From Telluribacter humicola (lineage in GTDB: Bacteria > Bacteroidota > Bacteroidia > Cytophagales > Spirosomataceae): a DNA stretch of 64,000 nucleotides. Location of the stretch: the NCBI RefSeq assembly GCF_017355935.1, contig NZ_JAFIQT010000005.1, positions 186,001-250,000 on the forward strand. Reading direction: 5' to 3'. Positions within the stretch are counted from its first letter, which is position 1. The number at the start of each line of letters is the position of its first letter. The notes beneath the pieces were generated by a model that was not told the origin of the DNA, ran no database searches, and saw only the letters and a list, made by a program, of their open reading frames with translations. Both the position numbers and the translations under genes were made by a program. Shown here one piece after another: positions 49,114 to 59,000 of this stretch.

Positions 49114-50388
49114 TTACAATCCGAGCTGAGCTACCTGAATTGAGTTTTTGTTATTAGCATTACGAACTTCGTAGGCTACTACCAGCTTTCCGTTATTTAC
49201 CAATCCAGTAGCATTTGTACCATTCAAGGACTTAGCTACAAACTGGGTCTTGATGGGCTCACCTGTTTTGATGATACGATATGCTATTACTGACGCAGGC
49301 GTTGGCTCTGCATCCTGATTCTGCTCCCACAACAGGACTGATGAATTAGGCGTAGGTACCAAGTAAGCATTTTTGGCAGTCGGATCATCCAGAACGAATA
49401 AGCGATTGCCTTTCTCGTCAGCTACCCGTATACCCGGTGCGTCGGTAGCACCCGAAAACCAGGCCACCAGTTTGCTGCCACCACCTGCGCTGGAAGTAGG
49501 ACCCGAGTGAGGACAGCCGTTGATCTGCCAGTTATCTGCCGATAGTATGGTTGATTTAGAAAATGTCTTACCGTGGTCAGTTGAGGTCATGTGAGCGATG
49601 TCACGGATGTTGCCTTTGTTTTCGCGGTAGTACACGTGCAGTGCTCGTTTCTGATCTACCAGGAGGCTAATGTTGCAGCAATCACAGCTAAATGGATCCA
49701 GAATTTTTTCTTCTCCGAATGTACCTCCGGTAGTACTTACAAAACGCAGGTCGCGCTCATGAGGCTTACCGGGTATATCTTTGAGATAAGCTACACCTAT
49801 TTCGCCATTGCCCAGTACAGTGGCGTCAAAGAAACCACGTATGATTTGGGGTGTCTTATCCTGATGCACCGGAGCAGGTACCGTCCAGGTACTTCCATCC
49901 TTAGAAGTACTATACACGATTTGCAGATCCGTTGGGCGACCACCACGGCCTTCGGCTTTGGGCTGGTGATCGGCATGCTGCTGGTGTCCGCCCGAGTGCG
50001 AAGCATGAGCGTCATGCGAAGAAGCTGATGCCTGAGCAGTCGGAACCATAGGTCCCGGCAATGCAAAAACGGCAACGGCTGAGCCATCAGGTCTGAACAT
50101 TAGTTTCGGGCGCATCAGGCGCGAGTTACCCAGCCCCTGTGAAGCAAAGATTAACTTCTTGTCTCCGAAGGTCTTTCCCTGATCCTTAGATTCGGCCCAG
50201 TAGAAGTACACCGTACCGGCCTGGTCTTTCTCGGTCCACGACAGAGCCACGTTGTTTTTGGGTGTCTTAACCAGAGTAGGTACCGCGTAGGCACGCATGG
50301 TGTCACTAAACATGGATTCGGCAGTACCGGCCAGTGTTATCTGGCTGACAGCTACCAGCAGCGACAGATAGCAAAACAGTGTTTTCAT
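49114..50388 (-). CDS. Secreted BNR-propeller protein with His-rich loop and CDCC motif
   Basis: A 424-residue exported protein (signal peptide to about residue 20). It has a sialidase-like propeller: several SxDxGxTW/F (Asp-box) units (SKDQGKTFGD, STSKDGSTWTVP, STDHGKTFSK). No sialidase catalytic arginine triad or Tyr was seen. Two Cys motifs stand out: DPFSCDCCNI near residue 235 and INGCPHSGP near residue 290. Between blades 2 and 3 is a loop rich in His (about residues 120-150: SHDAHASHSGGHQQHADHQ). Such motifs suggest metal or haem binding, not sugar cleavage. The gene is 117 bases downstream of a siderophore-type receptor gene on the same strand, and probably forms one unit with it. Confidence 0.82.
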   Translation of the reverse strand: MKTLFCYLSLLVAVSQITLAGTAESMFSDTMRAYAVPTLVKTPKNNVALSWTEKDQAGTVYFYWAESKDQGKTFGDKKLIFASQGLGNSRLMRPKLMFRPDGSAVAVFALPGPMVPTAQASASSHDAHASHSGGHQQHADHQPKAEGRGGRPTDLQIVYSTSKDGSTWTVPAPVHQDKTPQIIRGFFDATVLGNGEIGVAYLKDIPGKPHERDLRFVSTTGGTFGEEKILDPFSCDCCNISLLVDQKRALHVYYRENKGNIRDIAHMTSTDHGKTFSKSTILSADNWQINGCPHSGPTSSAGGGSKLVAWFSGATDAPGIRVADEKGNRLFVLDDPTAKNAYLVPTPNSSVLLWEQNQDAEPTPASVIAYRIIKTGEPIKTQFVAKSLNGTNATGLVNNGKLVVAYEVRNANNKNSIQVAQLGL

Positions 50389-50442
50389 TGTAGATTGTTG
50401 GGGTTTTAGTAGTGAACGTCAGATTTGTACTTTTCATCGCTA

Positions 50443-50482
50443 AGGAGTGGAGAAAAATTAAAAATTAAGCTTCTCCACTCCT
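50443..50482. terminator. Hairpin between receptor and propeller genes
   Basis: AGGAGTGGAGAA (50443-50454) and TTCTCCACTCCT (50471-50482), a 12-bp perfect stem with a 16-base AT-rich loop, 23 bases past the receptor stop on the minus strand. It may reduce, but not exclude, read-through into the propeller gene. Confidence 0.65.
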
Positions 50483-50504
50483 CCACATTTATCTTTTTCA
50501 AAGA

Positions 50505-53030
50505 TTAGAACTTATATGTCAGGCTTCCTGAGAAGTTGCGCGGCTGGATTCGGTCAATAAATGAGGTTCGGTAAGCATCGTATCCAACTTTATCCAGGAT
50601 GTTGTTGGCAAACAGACGTACTCCCCACTGGCGATTGACCTGATAGCCAATCTGTGCGTTCACTAGGGTATACGCTTTGTTGTACCAGGGCTCCTTGCTG
50701 GTATCGAGTCCGTGTGTAGTATAGCCTACTTGTGTCCAGTCGTTGTAGGGGCGCTCGCCGAGGTAGTATACGCCAGCTCCCAGGTTGAGTCCCTTTGCTA
50801 TACCTTTCACTACTGTGTAATTCAACCAACCGTTAAAGGTATGGCGGGGGGTGTTGTTAGGAGCCGAGCCTTCCACATTTACGTTAGTATGGCGGTATTG
50901 AGCATCAATGTGTGAGTATCCGATAATCGCTTCCAGATTTTCCAGAATACGACCGGTTAGCTCAACTTCTACTCCCTGGCGACGGTCATCTCCACTGGCC
51001 CGGTACACGTTGCGGCCGTTAACAGTAATGGCATTGTTGTTGATGTCGTATAGTTGCTCTATGATGTTCTTCTGCTCGATCCGGTACAGCGTCAGGTTGA
51101 AGCGCAGACGGTTGTCCAGCCAGTCCGATTTAACCCCCGTTTCCCACTGGGTTATGTAGCTGTTGCCAAAGGTATTGCCGGCTTCGTCAATCTGGCTAAC
51201 GTTTTCGGGGCGGGTACTGTTGGTGTAGGAGGCAAATAGATTCAGGCCTTTCTTAGCCGTGATCATGATTCCAGCCAGCGGATTCCAGAACTGCGTCCGG
51301 GTAAAGGCCGGATTGAGGGGTGAGCTACTCTGATTGGTGCTGAAACGTAGCCCTCCGAATACCTTCATCCATTCAGCTACCGATATAACATCCTGCATCG
51401 TCATACCCATGTTGGTCGTCTTACTGATCGTCTCGCCCGTCTTGGTGAAATTAGCGGTACCAAAGGGAAGCGTGTTGGAGATAGTGGACGGATCAAACAC
51501 ATCAATCACTCCCGGAATACTGATGGTATTATAGGCGTACTCGGTCAGGTCCGTCACTTTATAATCAGCACCTACCATAAAGGTATGGCTAATGGCACCC
51601 GTCTGGATTTTTTCACCTACCAGATCAAACTGGATTACCATGTTTTTGTCGAGGCGAGGCTGGTTATGGCTAATAGAGCGGGTATACAGGTTTACCTTTA
51701 CATCGTTGGTGTCAGGGCGGCTGGTCAGTGCAGTCAGTGAGGTACGAATAGCATCAGCATCATATACTGAGCGGTAAATAGCTCCTCTCACGTAGAGCTT
51801 ATTATCCAGATCCAGATAGCGGCGGAAGCTGGCAGTGTAGGTGCTGTGACGTATGGTTGAGATATCTGATTTAAAACCTAACATCCGATCATTTGACAGA
51901 TCATATATATCATTGGTCAGGTTGGTCAGGTACCGTACATTGCTCCGGCTGGCCGGGCGGGTAGTATCAAAAGCCGGATTAGGTAGTACCGACAGGTTTA
52001 TGGTACCGGCATCAATGGTCTCGTTGACATTGTAGTAGTCCATCTCCAGAGTGATCATCGTTTTCTCATCCGGTCTGATGCTCAGGGATGGATTTATGTA
52101 AAACGATTCTTTTTCCATCCCCTTACGGAACTTACCGCCATTCTGGTAGGCGCCGTTGAGGCGGAAGGCAATGGTCTTGGCCGGATTAAGTACCCCCTGT
52201 ACATCAAAGGTGGGACGGAACAGGTTCCAGCTACCAACTCGCAACGAGGCAGTACCGGTATTAATAAACTTAGGCGTCTTAGTCACTACATTCACCAGTC
52301 CACCCGGCGCTCCCAGATCAGTAGCCGAGCCCGATGATTGCCCCAATCCCTGCGTAACGGACGATGTACCTTTGATTACCTGAATATTTTCTACCCCCTG
52401 CATATCCGTAGGGTACCCCATCCCCCTGAAGTCGGTCATCACGCGTACACCATTTTTCAGGGTAGGTATACCACGGAATCCTCTGGCGGAGATACTTTCC
52501 TTCACCCCTCCGTAGGTCGAGTAGGTATATACCCCCGGTACGTTACGTACTCCTTCGATGACTGAGAGTGCCCCCTGCTGCTCGATCAGCTTGTTAGAAA
52601 TAACGGAGATACTCTGGATCTGGTCACTGGGCTTTAGGGGTAGTCGGGTAATGGCATCCAGCTTATCAGGCTGTTTATCACGGGCACCAAATACTTCGAC
52701 ACCTTCCAGTTCATTGGCCGCACTGGTAATCCTGAAATTAAGATTCACGACCTCATCTCCGCTCACCACAACCTTTCTGTTCAATGTTTCATACCCGATG
52801 CTCGATACGATTACCTTGTAATACCCGTCAGGTACTCGTGATATTTTAAAGTATCCTGATTCGTTGGAAGTAGTACCATAGCGAGTACCTTCCAGCATAA
52901 TAGATGCCATTGGAATGGGACTTCCAGCTTCGTCCACTACTTTTCCCTGAATGACTGATTGACTAGTTTGTGCCCAACCTATATGCGTCATGAGCACAAA
53001 AAGACTGATAAGGTAAATCTTATGAATCAT
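50505..53030 (-). CDS. TonB-dependent siderophore-type receptor (FhuE/FpvA-like)
   Basis: An 841-residue outer-membrane receptor. The start at 53030 gives the signal peptide (MIHKIYLISLFVLMTHIGWAQ); the ATG at 53063 adds 11 residues. Domains are a CarboxypepD-regulatory module (about 24-110), a plug (about 115-260) with DQIQSISVISNKLIEQQGAL, GVRNVPGVYTYSTYGGVKES and VRVMTDFRGMGYPTDMQGVE, and a 22-strand barrel ending in YKF, a proper C-terminal Phe. The plug pattern is that of the siderophore-receptor family TIGR01783. It would import an iron (or other metal) chelate using TonB. The adjacent PchR-type regulator and the metal-binding-like propeller support a metal-uptake role. Confidence 0.92.
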   Translation of the reverse strand: MIHKIYLISLFVLMTHIGWAQTSQSVIQGKVVDEAGSPIPMASIMLEGTRYGTTSNESGYFKISRVPDGYYKVIVSSIGYETLNRKVVVSGDEVVNLNFRITSAANELEGVEVFGARDKQPDKLDAITRLPLKPSDQIQSISVISNKLIEQQGALSVIEGVRNVPGVYTYSTYGGVKESISARGFRGIPTLKNGVRVMTDFRGMGYPTDMQGVENIQVIKGTSSVTQGLGQSSGSATDLGAPGGLVNVVTKTPKFINTGTASLRVGSWNLFRPTFDVQGVLNPAKTIAFRLNGAYQNGGKFRKGMEKESFYINPSLSIRPDEKTMITLEMDYYNVNETIDAGTINLSVLPNPAFDTTRPASRSNVRYLTNLTNDIYDLSNDRMLGFKSDISTIRHSTYTASFRRYLDLDNKLYVRGAIYRSVYDADAIRTSLTALTSRPDTNDVKVNLYTRSISHNQPRLDKNMVIQFDLVGEKIQTGAISHTFMVGADYKVTDLTEYAYNTISIPGVIDVFDPSTISNTLPFGTANFTKTGETISKTTNMGMTMQDVISVAEWMKVFGGLRFSTNQSSSPLNPAFTRTQFWNPLAGIMITAKKGLNLFASYTNSTRPENVSQIDEAGNTFGNSYITQWETGVKSDWLDNRLRFNLTLYRIEQKNIIEQLYDINNNAITVNGRNVYRASGDDRRQGVEVELTGRILENLEAIIGYSHIDAQYRHTNVNVEGSAPNNTPRHTFNGWLNYTVVKGIAKGLNLGAGVYYLGERPYNDWTQVGYTTHGLDTSKEPWYNKAYTLVNAQIGYQVNRQWGVRLFANNILDKVGYDAYRTSFIDRIQPRNFSGSLTYKF

Positions 53031-53058
53031 TTTTTTATTTAGACTAATTATAAACTTG

Positions 53059-53082
53059 TGCAAAGATGTAGCTACATTTGCA
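53059..53082. promoter_or_regulatory. Divergent promoter/operator between receptor and AraC genes
   Basis: TGCAAA-ga-TGTAGCTACA-TTTGCA is a nested dyad: a perfect 10-bp core (53067-53076) flanked by TGCAAA and TTTGCA. The right half contains TACATTTG (53073-53080), an exact TAnnTTTG -7 box on the plus strand for the AraC gene. An operator overlapping a -7 box, midway between divergent genes, is typical for PchR-like control. It is inferred from sequence alone. Confidence 0.6.
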
Positions 53083-53131
53083 GGCGGTGTTATCGTAATC
53101 AGGACAAAAAGTAACGTAAAAAGAAGTTTCT

Positions 53132-54115
53132 ATGAGAGTGGCAGTTCAAGTTAGCGGGACCGAATGCTGGTTATGCCAGCAAACCCTTCCTGAACCGCAT
53201 GATGATTTAGTTGGTCTATCAGAAACATGCAATACGGTAAATCTGACGGATGGTAGCTTGATTATAGATAAACAAACTCAGGCGGGCCCCTTCTTAATAT
53301 GTAAGGTGGATTTCCAGCTTAAATGTCCGATTCAGCTGGAAAAGCAGGTGGAGGGGGAGGGCATACAACTCCACTTCTTACTTAATGGAGGGGGAATGAC
53401 CGAGGCCAAAGGCCACCCAGATGAGCGGCATTTCTCCCCCAATCAACATACGATCTGCTTTCAGCCCAACTCCCTGCGCGTATTTGATTGCCACACCACA
53501 GACAAGTCCCTGGACTACTTTACTGTATTTATACCTAAGGATATATACTTCCAGCTACTGGCTCCCGATAGTGCGCTACACCAGTCTTTTGCCCGGGGAA
53601 TACAGGCGGGGGAGAGTACCTACTTTACTTCTCAGAATATGCCAATCACACCGGCTATGCGGAGAGTGATTCAGGAGATACGGGAGTGTGACCGGAGCGG
53701 GGACCTCAAAAAGCTTTACTTTGAATCCAAGGTAATTGAATTGCTGATGCTGCAGATTGAGCAAATCAATGCGGCTGATTTCAACCGGAGCTTATCCAGA
53801 GGTAGCGACTGGCAGAAGATTCAGGAGGCTAAACGTATCCTGGAGGAAACCTACCAGGCTCCACCTACCATAATGGAATTAGCCCGTTTGGTAGGTCTTA
53901 ATGAATTTAGGCTAAAAAAGGACTTTAAGGAGCAGGTAGGGAACACCATCTATGGGTATGTACAACAACAGCGCATGGAACTAGCCCGACAGTGGCTCCT
54001 TGAGAAGGAAAAATCCATCGGGGAGATTGCGCATCTGGTTGGGTACCGCAACCACGCTCATTTTACAGCGGCCTTCAAGAAGTACTACAAGTACCTGCCC
54101 AGCGAGTTACACTAG
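53132..54115 (+). CDS. PchR-like AraC-family transcriptional regulator
   Basis: A 327-residue regulator divergent from the siderophore-type receptor. The N-terminal half (about 40-210) resembles the PchR sensor region: IQLHFLLNGGG, HTICFQPNSLRVFDCHTTD and LLAPDSALHQSFARGIQAG. The C-terminal 100 residues carry two helix-turn-helix units (TIMELARLVGLNEFRLKKDF and SIGEIAHLVGYRNHAHFTAA) and a YLPSEL ending. PchR-type proteins bind a metal-loaded siderophore and activate the matching receptor gene. The gene geometry (100-base shared region, palindrome in it) fits that scheme. The ligand cannot be read from the sequence. Confidence 0.9.
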   Translation: MRVAVQVSGTECWLCQQTLPEPHDDLVGLSETCNTVNLTDGSLIIDKQTQAGPFLICKVDFQLKCPIQLEKQVEGEGIQLHFLLNGGGMTEAKGHPDERHFSPNQHTICFQPNSLRVFDCHTTDKSLDYFTVFIPKDIYFQLLAPDSALHQSFARGIQAGESTYFTSQNMPITPAMRRVIQEIRECDRSGDLKKLYFESKVIELLMLQIEQINAADFNRSLSRGSDWQKIQEAKRILEETYQAPPTIMELARLVGLNEFRLKKDFKEQVGNTIYGYVQQQRMELARQWLLEKEKSIGEIAHLVGYRNHAHFTAAFKKYYKYLPSELH

Positions 54116-54404
54116 TCCCATTATTCAGCATGTGAGTTGGCCTGTCCATTAACTTACAGCCAGGTAATTAACGTATACGCTTTAAGGCAGATCTGTACTC
54201 ATTCTACAAAAAGATTTGTGGCTCCCGGTAAACTTGCTTCCATTTACAAAATCCAGTTTCAATTCAAACCGTCTCTCTCTACAGGTGCTTATAAGGGAGT
54301 AACTAAGCAGCAGGATGCTCAATTATTGCCATAACTTACCAATAAATAAAGCATCTATTGTACATTTGTTGATGTACCTTATGTATATTGTGAACATAAG
54401 AATA
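54116..54404. other. Intergenic region before the riboswitch-like element
   Basis: No gene is called; a frame at 54137-54334 (65 residues) has no motif. Two small hairpins just upstream of the leader, TACAT-ttgttg-ATGTA (from 54361) and CTTATG..CATAAG (from 54379), may belong to the leader RNA or its promoter. Confidence 0.4.
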
Positions 54405-54560
54405 GATTCACGAACCGGATCTTCCCGTTGCAGGGAATGTGTTACCGGTAGTTGATCAGGCACATCCCCCGCTGACTGTGAATCCCTGCAAGGACAATTG
54501 CATCAATTGCAAAACGATGTAAATCCTGTGTTCCAGCCTGGCCTATACCAGACTTACATT
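54405..54560 (+). promoter_or_regulatory. Cobalamin-riboswitch-like leader RNA (variant or degenerate)
   Basis: The plus strand carries a cobalamin-aptamer pattern: GGGAA at 54433-54437, a variant P5/P6 stem (ATGTG at 54437-54441 against CACAT at 54461-54465), CCCCCGC (54466-54472) followed by tgACTGTGA, and, about 100 bases after GGGAA, a B12-box-like AGCCTGG...ATACCAG (54534-54551). TTGCAGGGA (54428-54436) also pairs perfectly with TCCCTGCAA (54483-54491). Departures from consensus are CTGACTGTGA for CAACTGTAA and no obvious GGT partner for the B12 box. No B12 transport or synthesis gene follows; the next gene is a response regulator-kinase. It may be a variant, a degraded copy or a resemblance. 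Confidence 0.5.
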
Positions 54561-54724
54561 TGGAAGTCAACAGGTATGGAACTGACTATTGCTGCTTTTG
54601 CTAATCCTGATGCTTTGTAGTAGTCAGGAAAAGAGAATATCTAATAACTCTGTTAACGAATTATATTATCTGATATCATTTTACTGGAAATACTAGTTTA
54701 AAGAAGGTAAGTTCCCCGACACGC
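54561..54724 (+). other. Leader with 14-residue mini-ORF before the signalling operon
   Basis: A 15-codon frame at 54576-54620 (MELTIAAFANPDAL) begins 16 bases after the riboswitch-like element and ends in TAG-TAG-like sequence, 104 bases before the first operon gene. It could be a regulatory leader peptide or chance. Confidence 0.3.
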
Positions 54725-55984
54725 ATGATCCTTATTGTTGACGACAAACAGGAAAATTTATTTTCGCTAAAAACACTTCTGCAGATTAACCTCTACGAAG
54801 TGGATACCGCAACTTCCGGCGAAGAGGCATTGCTGAAGATACTTAAAAAGGAATATGCGCTTATAATCCTGGATGTACAAATGCCCGGAATGGATGGCTA
54901 TGAAGTGGCCGAAACCATCACCGGGTACAGCAAGACCAGAGATATTCCCATTATATTCTTATCTGCTGTCAATATTGACAAGCGGTTCATCACCAAAGGC
55001 TACGACTCCGGTGGCGTAGACTATATTACCAAGCCATTCGATCCGGACTTGTTGCTCCTTAAGGTAAAAACCTTCTACCGGCTGTTTGAACAGACCCGTG
55101 AGCTACAGACCGTACAGAAAGCCCTGAAAGAGGAAATCGAAAACCGGAAAAAAGCGCAGGAGGCTGTTGAGCAGATGAATCTGCTGCTTGAAGAAAAGGT
55201 GAAAGATCGCACCGAAGAGTTACTCCAGCTAAATAAAGATCTCGAGACCAGAAATGTAGAACTGGCACAGTTTGCATCACTCGCTTCGCACGACCTACAG
55301 GAACCCCTCCGGAAAATCATCACGTTTGGGCACATCATAGACGAGAAGTACCTGTGCCACATGGACGAAGCAGCTGAGCTTATGAAAAAGATCAATGCTT
55401 CCTCCGAGCGGATGCGCAACCTGATCAATGACCTGCTCAACTACTCCAAGTTATCAGCCCATTCGTATTTTTCTGATGTCGATTTGAATTCTGTTATCAG
55501 GGAAACAGTTCAAGCACTTGAGCTAACCATCGAAGAAAAAAAGGCAAGGATCTATTATGAAGAGTTACCTGCTCTGGAGGCTATTCCCGGTCAGATGCGT
55601 CAGTTGTTTCAGAACCTGATCAGTAATGCCTTAAAGTTCTCCAAAAATGGTGTACCTCCGGTGGTTCGGATTTGGGGAGAGTACATCATTGAGAAGTCTC
55701 TCATCGCCCCGGTCACTACCGAAACCGCCGAGTACCTGCGTATATCCATCGAAGACAACGGTATTGGATTTGATGAAATGTACCTTAACAAGATTTTCAG
55801 CATTTTTCAGCGCCTTCACTCCCAGTACGAATACGAGGGAACGGGTATTGGACTGGCCATAGTCAAGAAGATTATTGAAAAACACAACGGACTGATCAGT
55901 GCCAAAAGCCAGGATGGCATAGGTACTACCTTCATGATCGTTCTCCCCGTTCGACAAACTGAATCATTTGTACCAGCTGAATAA
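54725..55984 (+). CDS. Response regulator-histidine kinase fusion, soluble
   Basis: A 419-residue protein with an N-terminal receiver domain (about 1-120; ILIVDDKQEN, ILDVQMPGMDGYE with Asp 50, VDYITKPFDP) followed by a coiled coil (about 125-180), HisKA (LASHDLQEPLRK, His 189) and an ATPase lobe (NLISNALKFSKNG, DNGIGFDEMY, GTGIGLAIVKKIIEKHNG). No membrane segment is present. The receiver-first order means it is probably fed by another kinase and itself phosphorylates a partner. It is the first gene of an operon: the next gene starts 19 bases later. Confidence 0.92.
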   Translation: MILIVDDKQENLFSLKTLLQINLYEVDTATSGEEALLKILKKEYALIILDVQMPGMDGYEVAETITGYSKTRDIPIIFLSAVNIDKRFITKGYDSGGVDYITKPFDPDLLLLKVKTFYRLFEQTRELQTVQKALKEEIENRKKAQEAVEQMNLLLEEKVKDRTEELLQLNKDLETRNVELAQFASLASHDLQEPLRKIITFGHIIDEKYLCHMDEAAELMKKINASSERMRNLINDLLNYSKLSAHSYFSDVDLNSVIRETVQALELTIEEKKARIYYEELPALEAIPGQMRQLFQNLISNALKFSKNGVPPVVRIWGEYIIEKSLIAPVTTETAEYLRISIEDNGIGFDEMYLNKIFSIFQRLHSQYEYEGTGIGLAIVKKIIEKHNGLISAKSQDGIGTTFMIVLPVRQTESFVPAE

Positions 55985-56003
55985 ACATATACTTTAATTC
56001 TAC

Positions 56004-59000
56004 ATGAATCCATTCAAACGTAACCTGCTGGTTGGGTACAGCATTTCGCTTTTACTGCTGGCCGTCAGCTCCGTTGCCTCCTATATCAGTATCCGCAACC
56101 TGCTGTATAGCTCCGAACTGGTCAATCAAACTAATGCCATAATCAAAGAGCTTGACTCAATATTGCTAGCCACCAAAGACGGTGAATCAGGACAGAGAGG
56201 CTACCTGCTTACCCACGACAAGCGGTATCTTGATCCGTACAATGAAGCGCGGGAAAGAGCCCTGCAGTCGTATAGGAGAGTCGAAGCACTTATTGCTGAT
56301 AATGAAGAGCAACTTAAAAACGCTACTTCACTAAGGTACCTGGTCGATAAGCGGTTCAATGTACTTCAGGACGTAATATTCAAATATGAAAGTACCGGCC
56401 AGATGCCCGTGGAAGGTCTGGAGGAAGGACGAAATGCCATGGTGCAGTTGCGTTCGGTGATCGATCAGATGGCCACCCGGGAGCGAAATCTGTTATTAGA
56501 TCGAACTGAACAGTTGAACAAATTCTCTTCCTCTACCCCCATTTTCATTGTCATTGCTTCCCTGTTAGCCTTTTTAGTTACGCTGGTTTCTTTTTATAGA
56601 GTCAATGCCGACTATGAAAAAAGGGCGCAGCTACAAAAAGAACTGGAGGATAAGGACGAAGAGATATCCAAAAGGCTTACTATCATAGAGGGAGTTGCCG
56701 AACAGATCTCATCAGGAAATTACAAAGTAAAAGTAAATGACGAAGGGGAAGATACCCTGGGAGGTATTGCCACGGCCCTGAACTCTATGGCGGCATCACT
56801 TGACTACTCGTTCAGTTCGCTTTCTGATAAAGAATGGCTACAAACCGGTATTGCAGCCCTGAACGAGCGCGTCATAGCGGAGCAGGACATGCGTAGCCTG
56901 GCAAAAAACTCTCTGGACTTCATTACCGAGTACTCCAGCAGCCAGGTCGGTGCCTTCTATATCATCAATAGCGAAGGTAATCTGGAACGAATCAGTGGCT
57001 ATGCCCATACGCTGGAAAACAGAAAGCCCCTGCGGTTTGGGGAAGGGCTGGCCGGGCAGTGTGCACAGTCAGCAAAAATCATGGAAGTAAGTGACCTGTC
57101 ACCCGAAGACTATACCCTGAGTCTGGTAGCTGGTGAAGTAAAGCCCAAATCGGTTATTGCCGTCCCTGTACTTTATAATAACAAAGTCAAAGGAGTATTT
57201 GAACTGGCTTCCCTGCAGGGATACTCTACCACAAAAAAAGCTTTTTTGGACGCAGTTTCATTTAATCTGGGCATTGCCATTAACGCTGCTAAAAACCGCG
57301 AACGGGTACAGGAACTACTGCAAGAAACGCAGGCACAAGCTGAAGAACTACAGGCCCAGCACAGTGAGCTGGAGAATATTAACGCGGAACTGGAAGCCCA
57401 GGCCGAAAAGCTGCAGGCTTCAGAAGAGGAGTTGAAAGTACAGCAGGAAGAACTACTGCAGGCTAACCAGGAACTCGAAGAAAGGAGCCGGCTACTGGAA
57501 GAAAAGAATGAGTTGATCCTGGAGCGTAACTTTGAGATACAGGCCAAGGCAGAAGAACTGGCCCAAAGTACCAGGTACAAATCAGAGTTCCTGGCCAATA
57601 TGTCGCACGAGCTGCGTACCCCTCTCAACTCAATCCTGCTGTTGTCGCGTCTGCTGAGTGAAAATCATGATAGTAACCTGACTACTGATCAGATTGAGTA
57701 TGCCAATGTAATCCAGACCTCGGGCAAAGGGCTGCTCACCCTGATCGATGAGATTCTGGATCTGTCCAAGATCGAAGCCGGCAAGATGGATCTGGAATTT
57801 GTAGATGTAAGGCTACATGACCTGGTTGATGAGCTGGATTCCCTGTTTTCGCCCATAGCCCGGGACAAGAGTATCGAATTTAATACGACGCTGGATGATC
57901 AGGTACCGGCCACCATGGAAATAGACCGCCTGCGGCTGGTTCAGATTCTCCGTAACCTGGTCTCCAACGCGCTTAAATTCACCAAGAAAGGATCAGTACA
58001 TCTGTCTGTTACGAATGTAGATAACACTATATTATTCAAAGTAAAAGATACCGGGATAGGAATACCTAAGGACAAACTTAAAGTCATATTTGAAGCCTTT
58101 AAGCAGGCAGATGGCTCTACCCGCAGGCAGTACGGAGGAACCGGCCTTGGACTATCGATTAGCCGTGAACTGGCCCGGCTATTGGGAGGAGAAATCCAGG
58201 TAACCAGCGAAGTAGACCAGGGCAGTGAGTTTACCTTGTCACTTCCTCTACACAAAAGTAAGGCAGGTACCAGACCCGAAGCAGCTACACTCATTCCTGA
58301 ACCGCTACCAACTGCCCTTGTGGAAGAGAAGGTAAATCTGAAACCGGATAGAGCCGAAAATAAGTATATCAGCAGTGTCATTCCATCGCCCATTCCCGAC
58401 GACCGGGACACCATATCCAGAGGGGATAGGGTCATCCTGATCATTGAGGATGATACAGCTTTTGCCCGCTCCCTGCTGGACTATACACGAAGTAAAGGGT
58501 ACAAAGGGGTAGTATCTGTACGTGGTGACGAAGGTGTTGAACTGGCCAGACAGTACCTGCCCATCGGTATCCTGCTGGATGTACAGTTGCCCGTCAAGAG
58601 CGGATGGGAAGTAATGGATGAACTAAAATCTGACTTATCTACCCGTCCCATCCCGGTTCATATGATGTCGTCCCTGCAGGTGAAGAGCCAAAGCCTATCC
58701 AAAGGAGCGATGGACTTTATAGATAAGCCGGTCACCTTTGAAAAGCTCAGTGTGATGTTTTCGAAGATTGAGGAAGCACTCAGCCGACACCCCAAAAAGG
58801 TCATGATCGTGGAAGAAAACGCAAAACATGCGCAGGCTCTTTCGTATTTTCTACAGACATTCAACGTAGCTTCTGAGATCAAAGATACGGTCAGGGAAGG
58901 CATCACGGCACTTAATCAGGAGGAAGTCGATTGTGTGATTCTGGATATGGGTCAGGCTCCTCAGCAATCCTACGATATACTGGATGAAGTGAAACAATCA

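Noticed and set aside
49114-50388. Calling the BNR propeller a sialidase
   Set aside because: Asp-boxes alone do not make a sialidase; no arginine triad or catalytic Tyr was found, and the context is metal uptake.
54137-54334. 65-residue frame downstream of the PchR-like gene
   Set aside because: No domain, odd composition, and no promoter; more likely a chance frame before the riboswitch-like leader.
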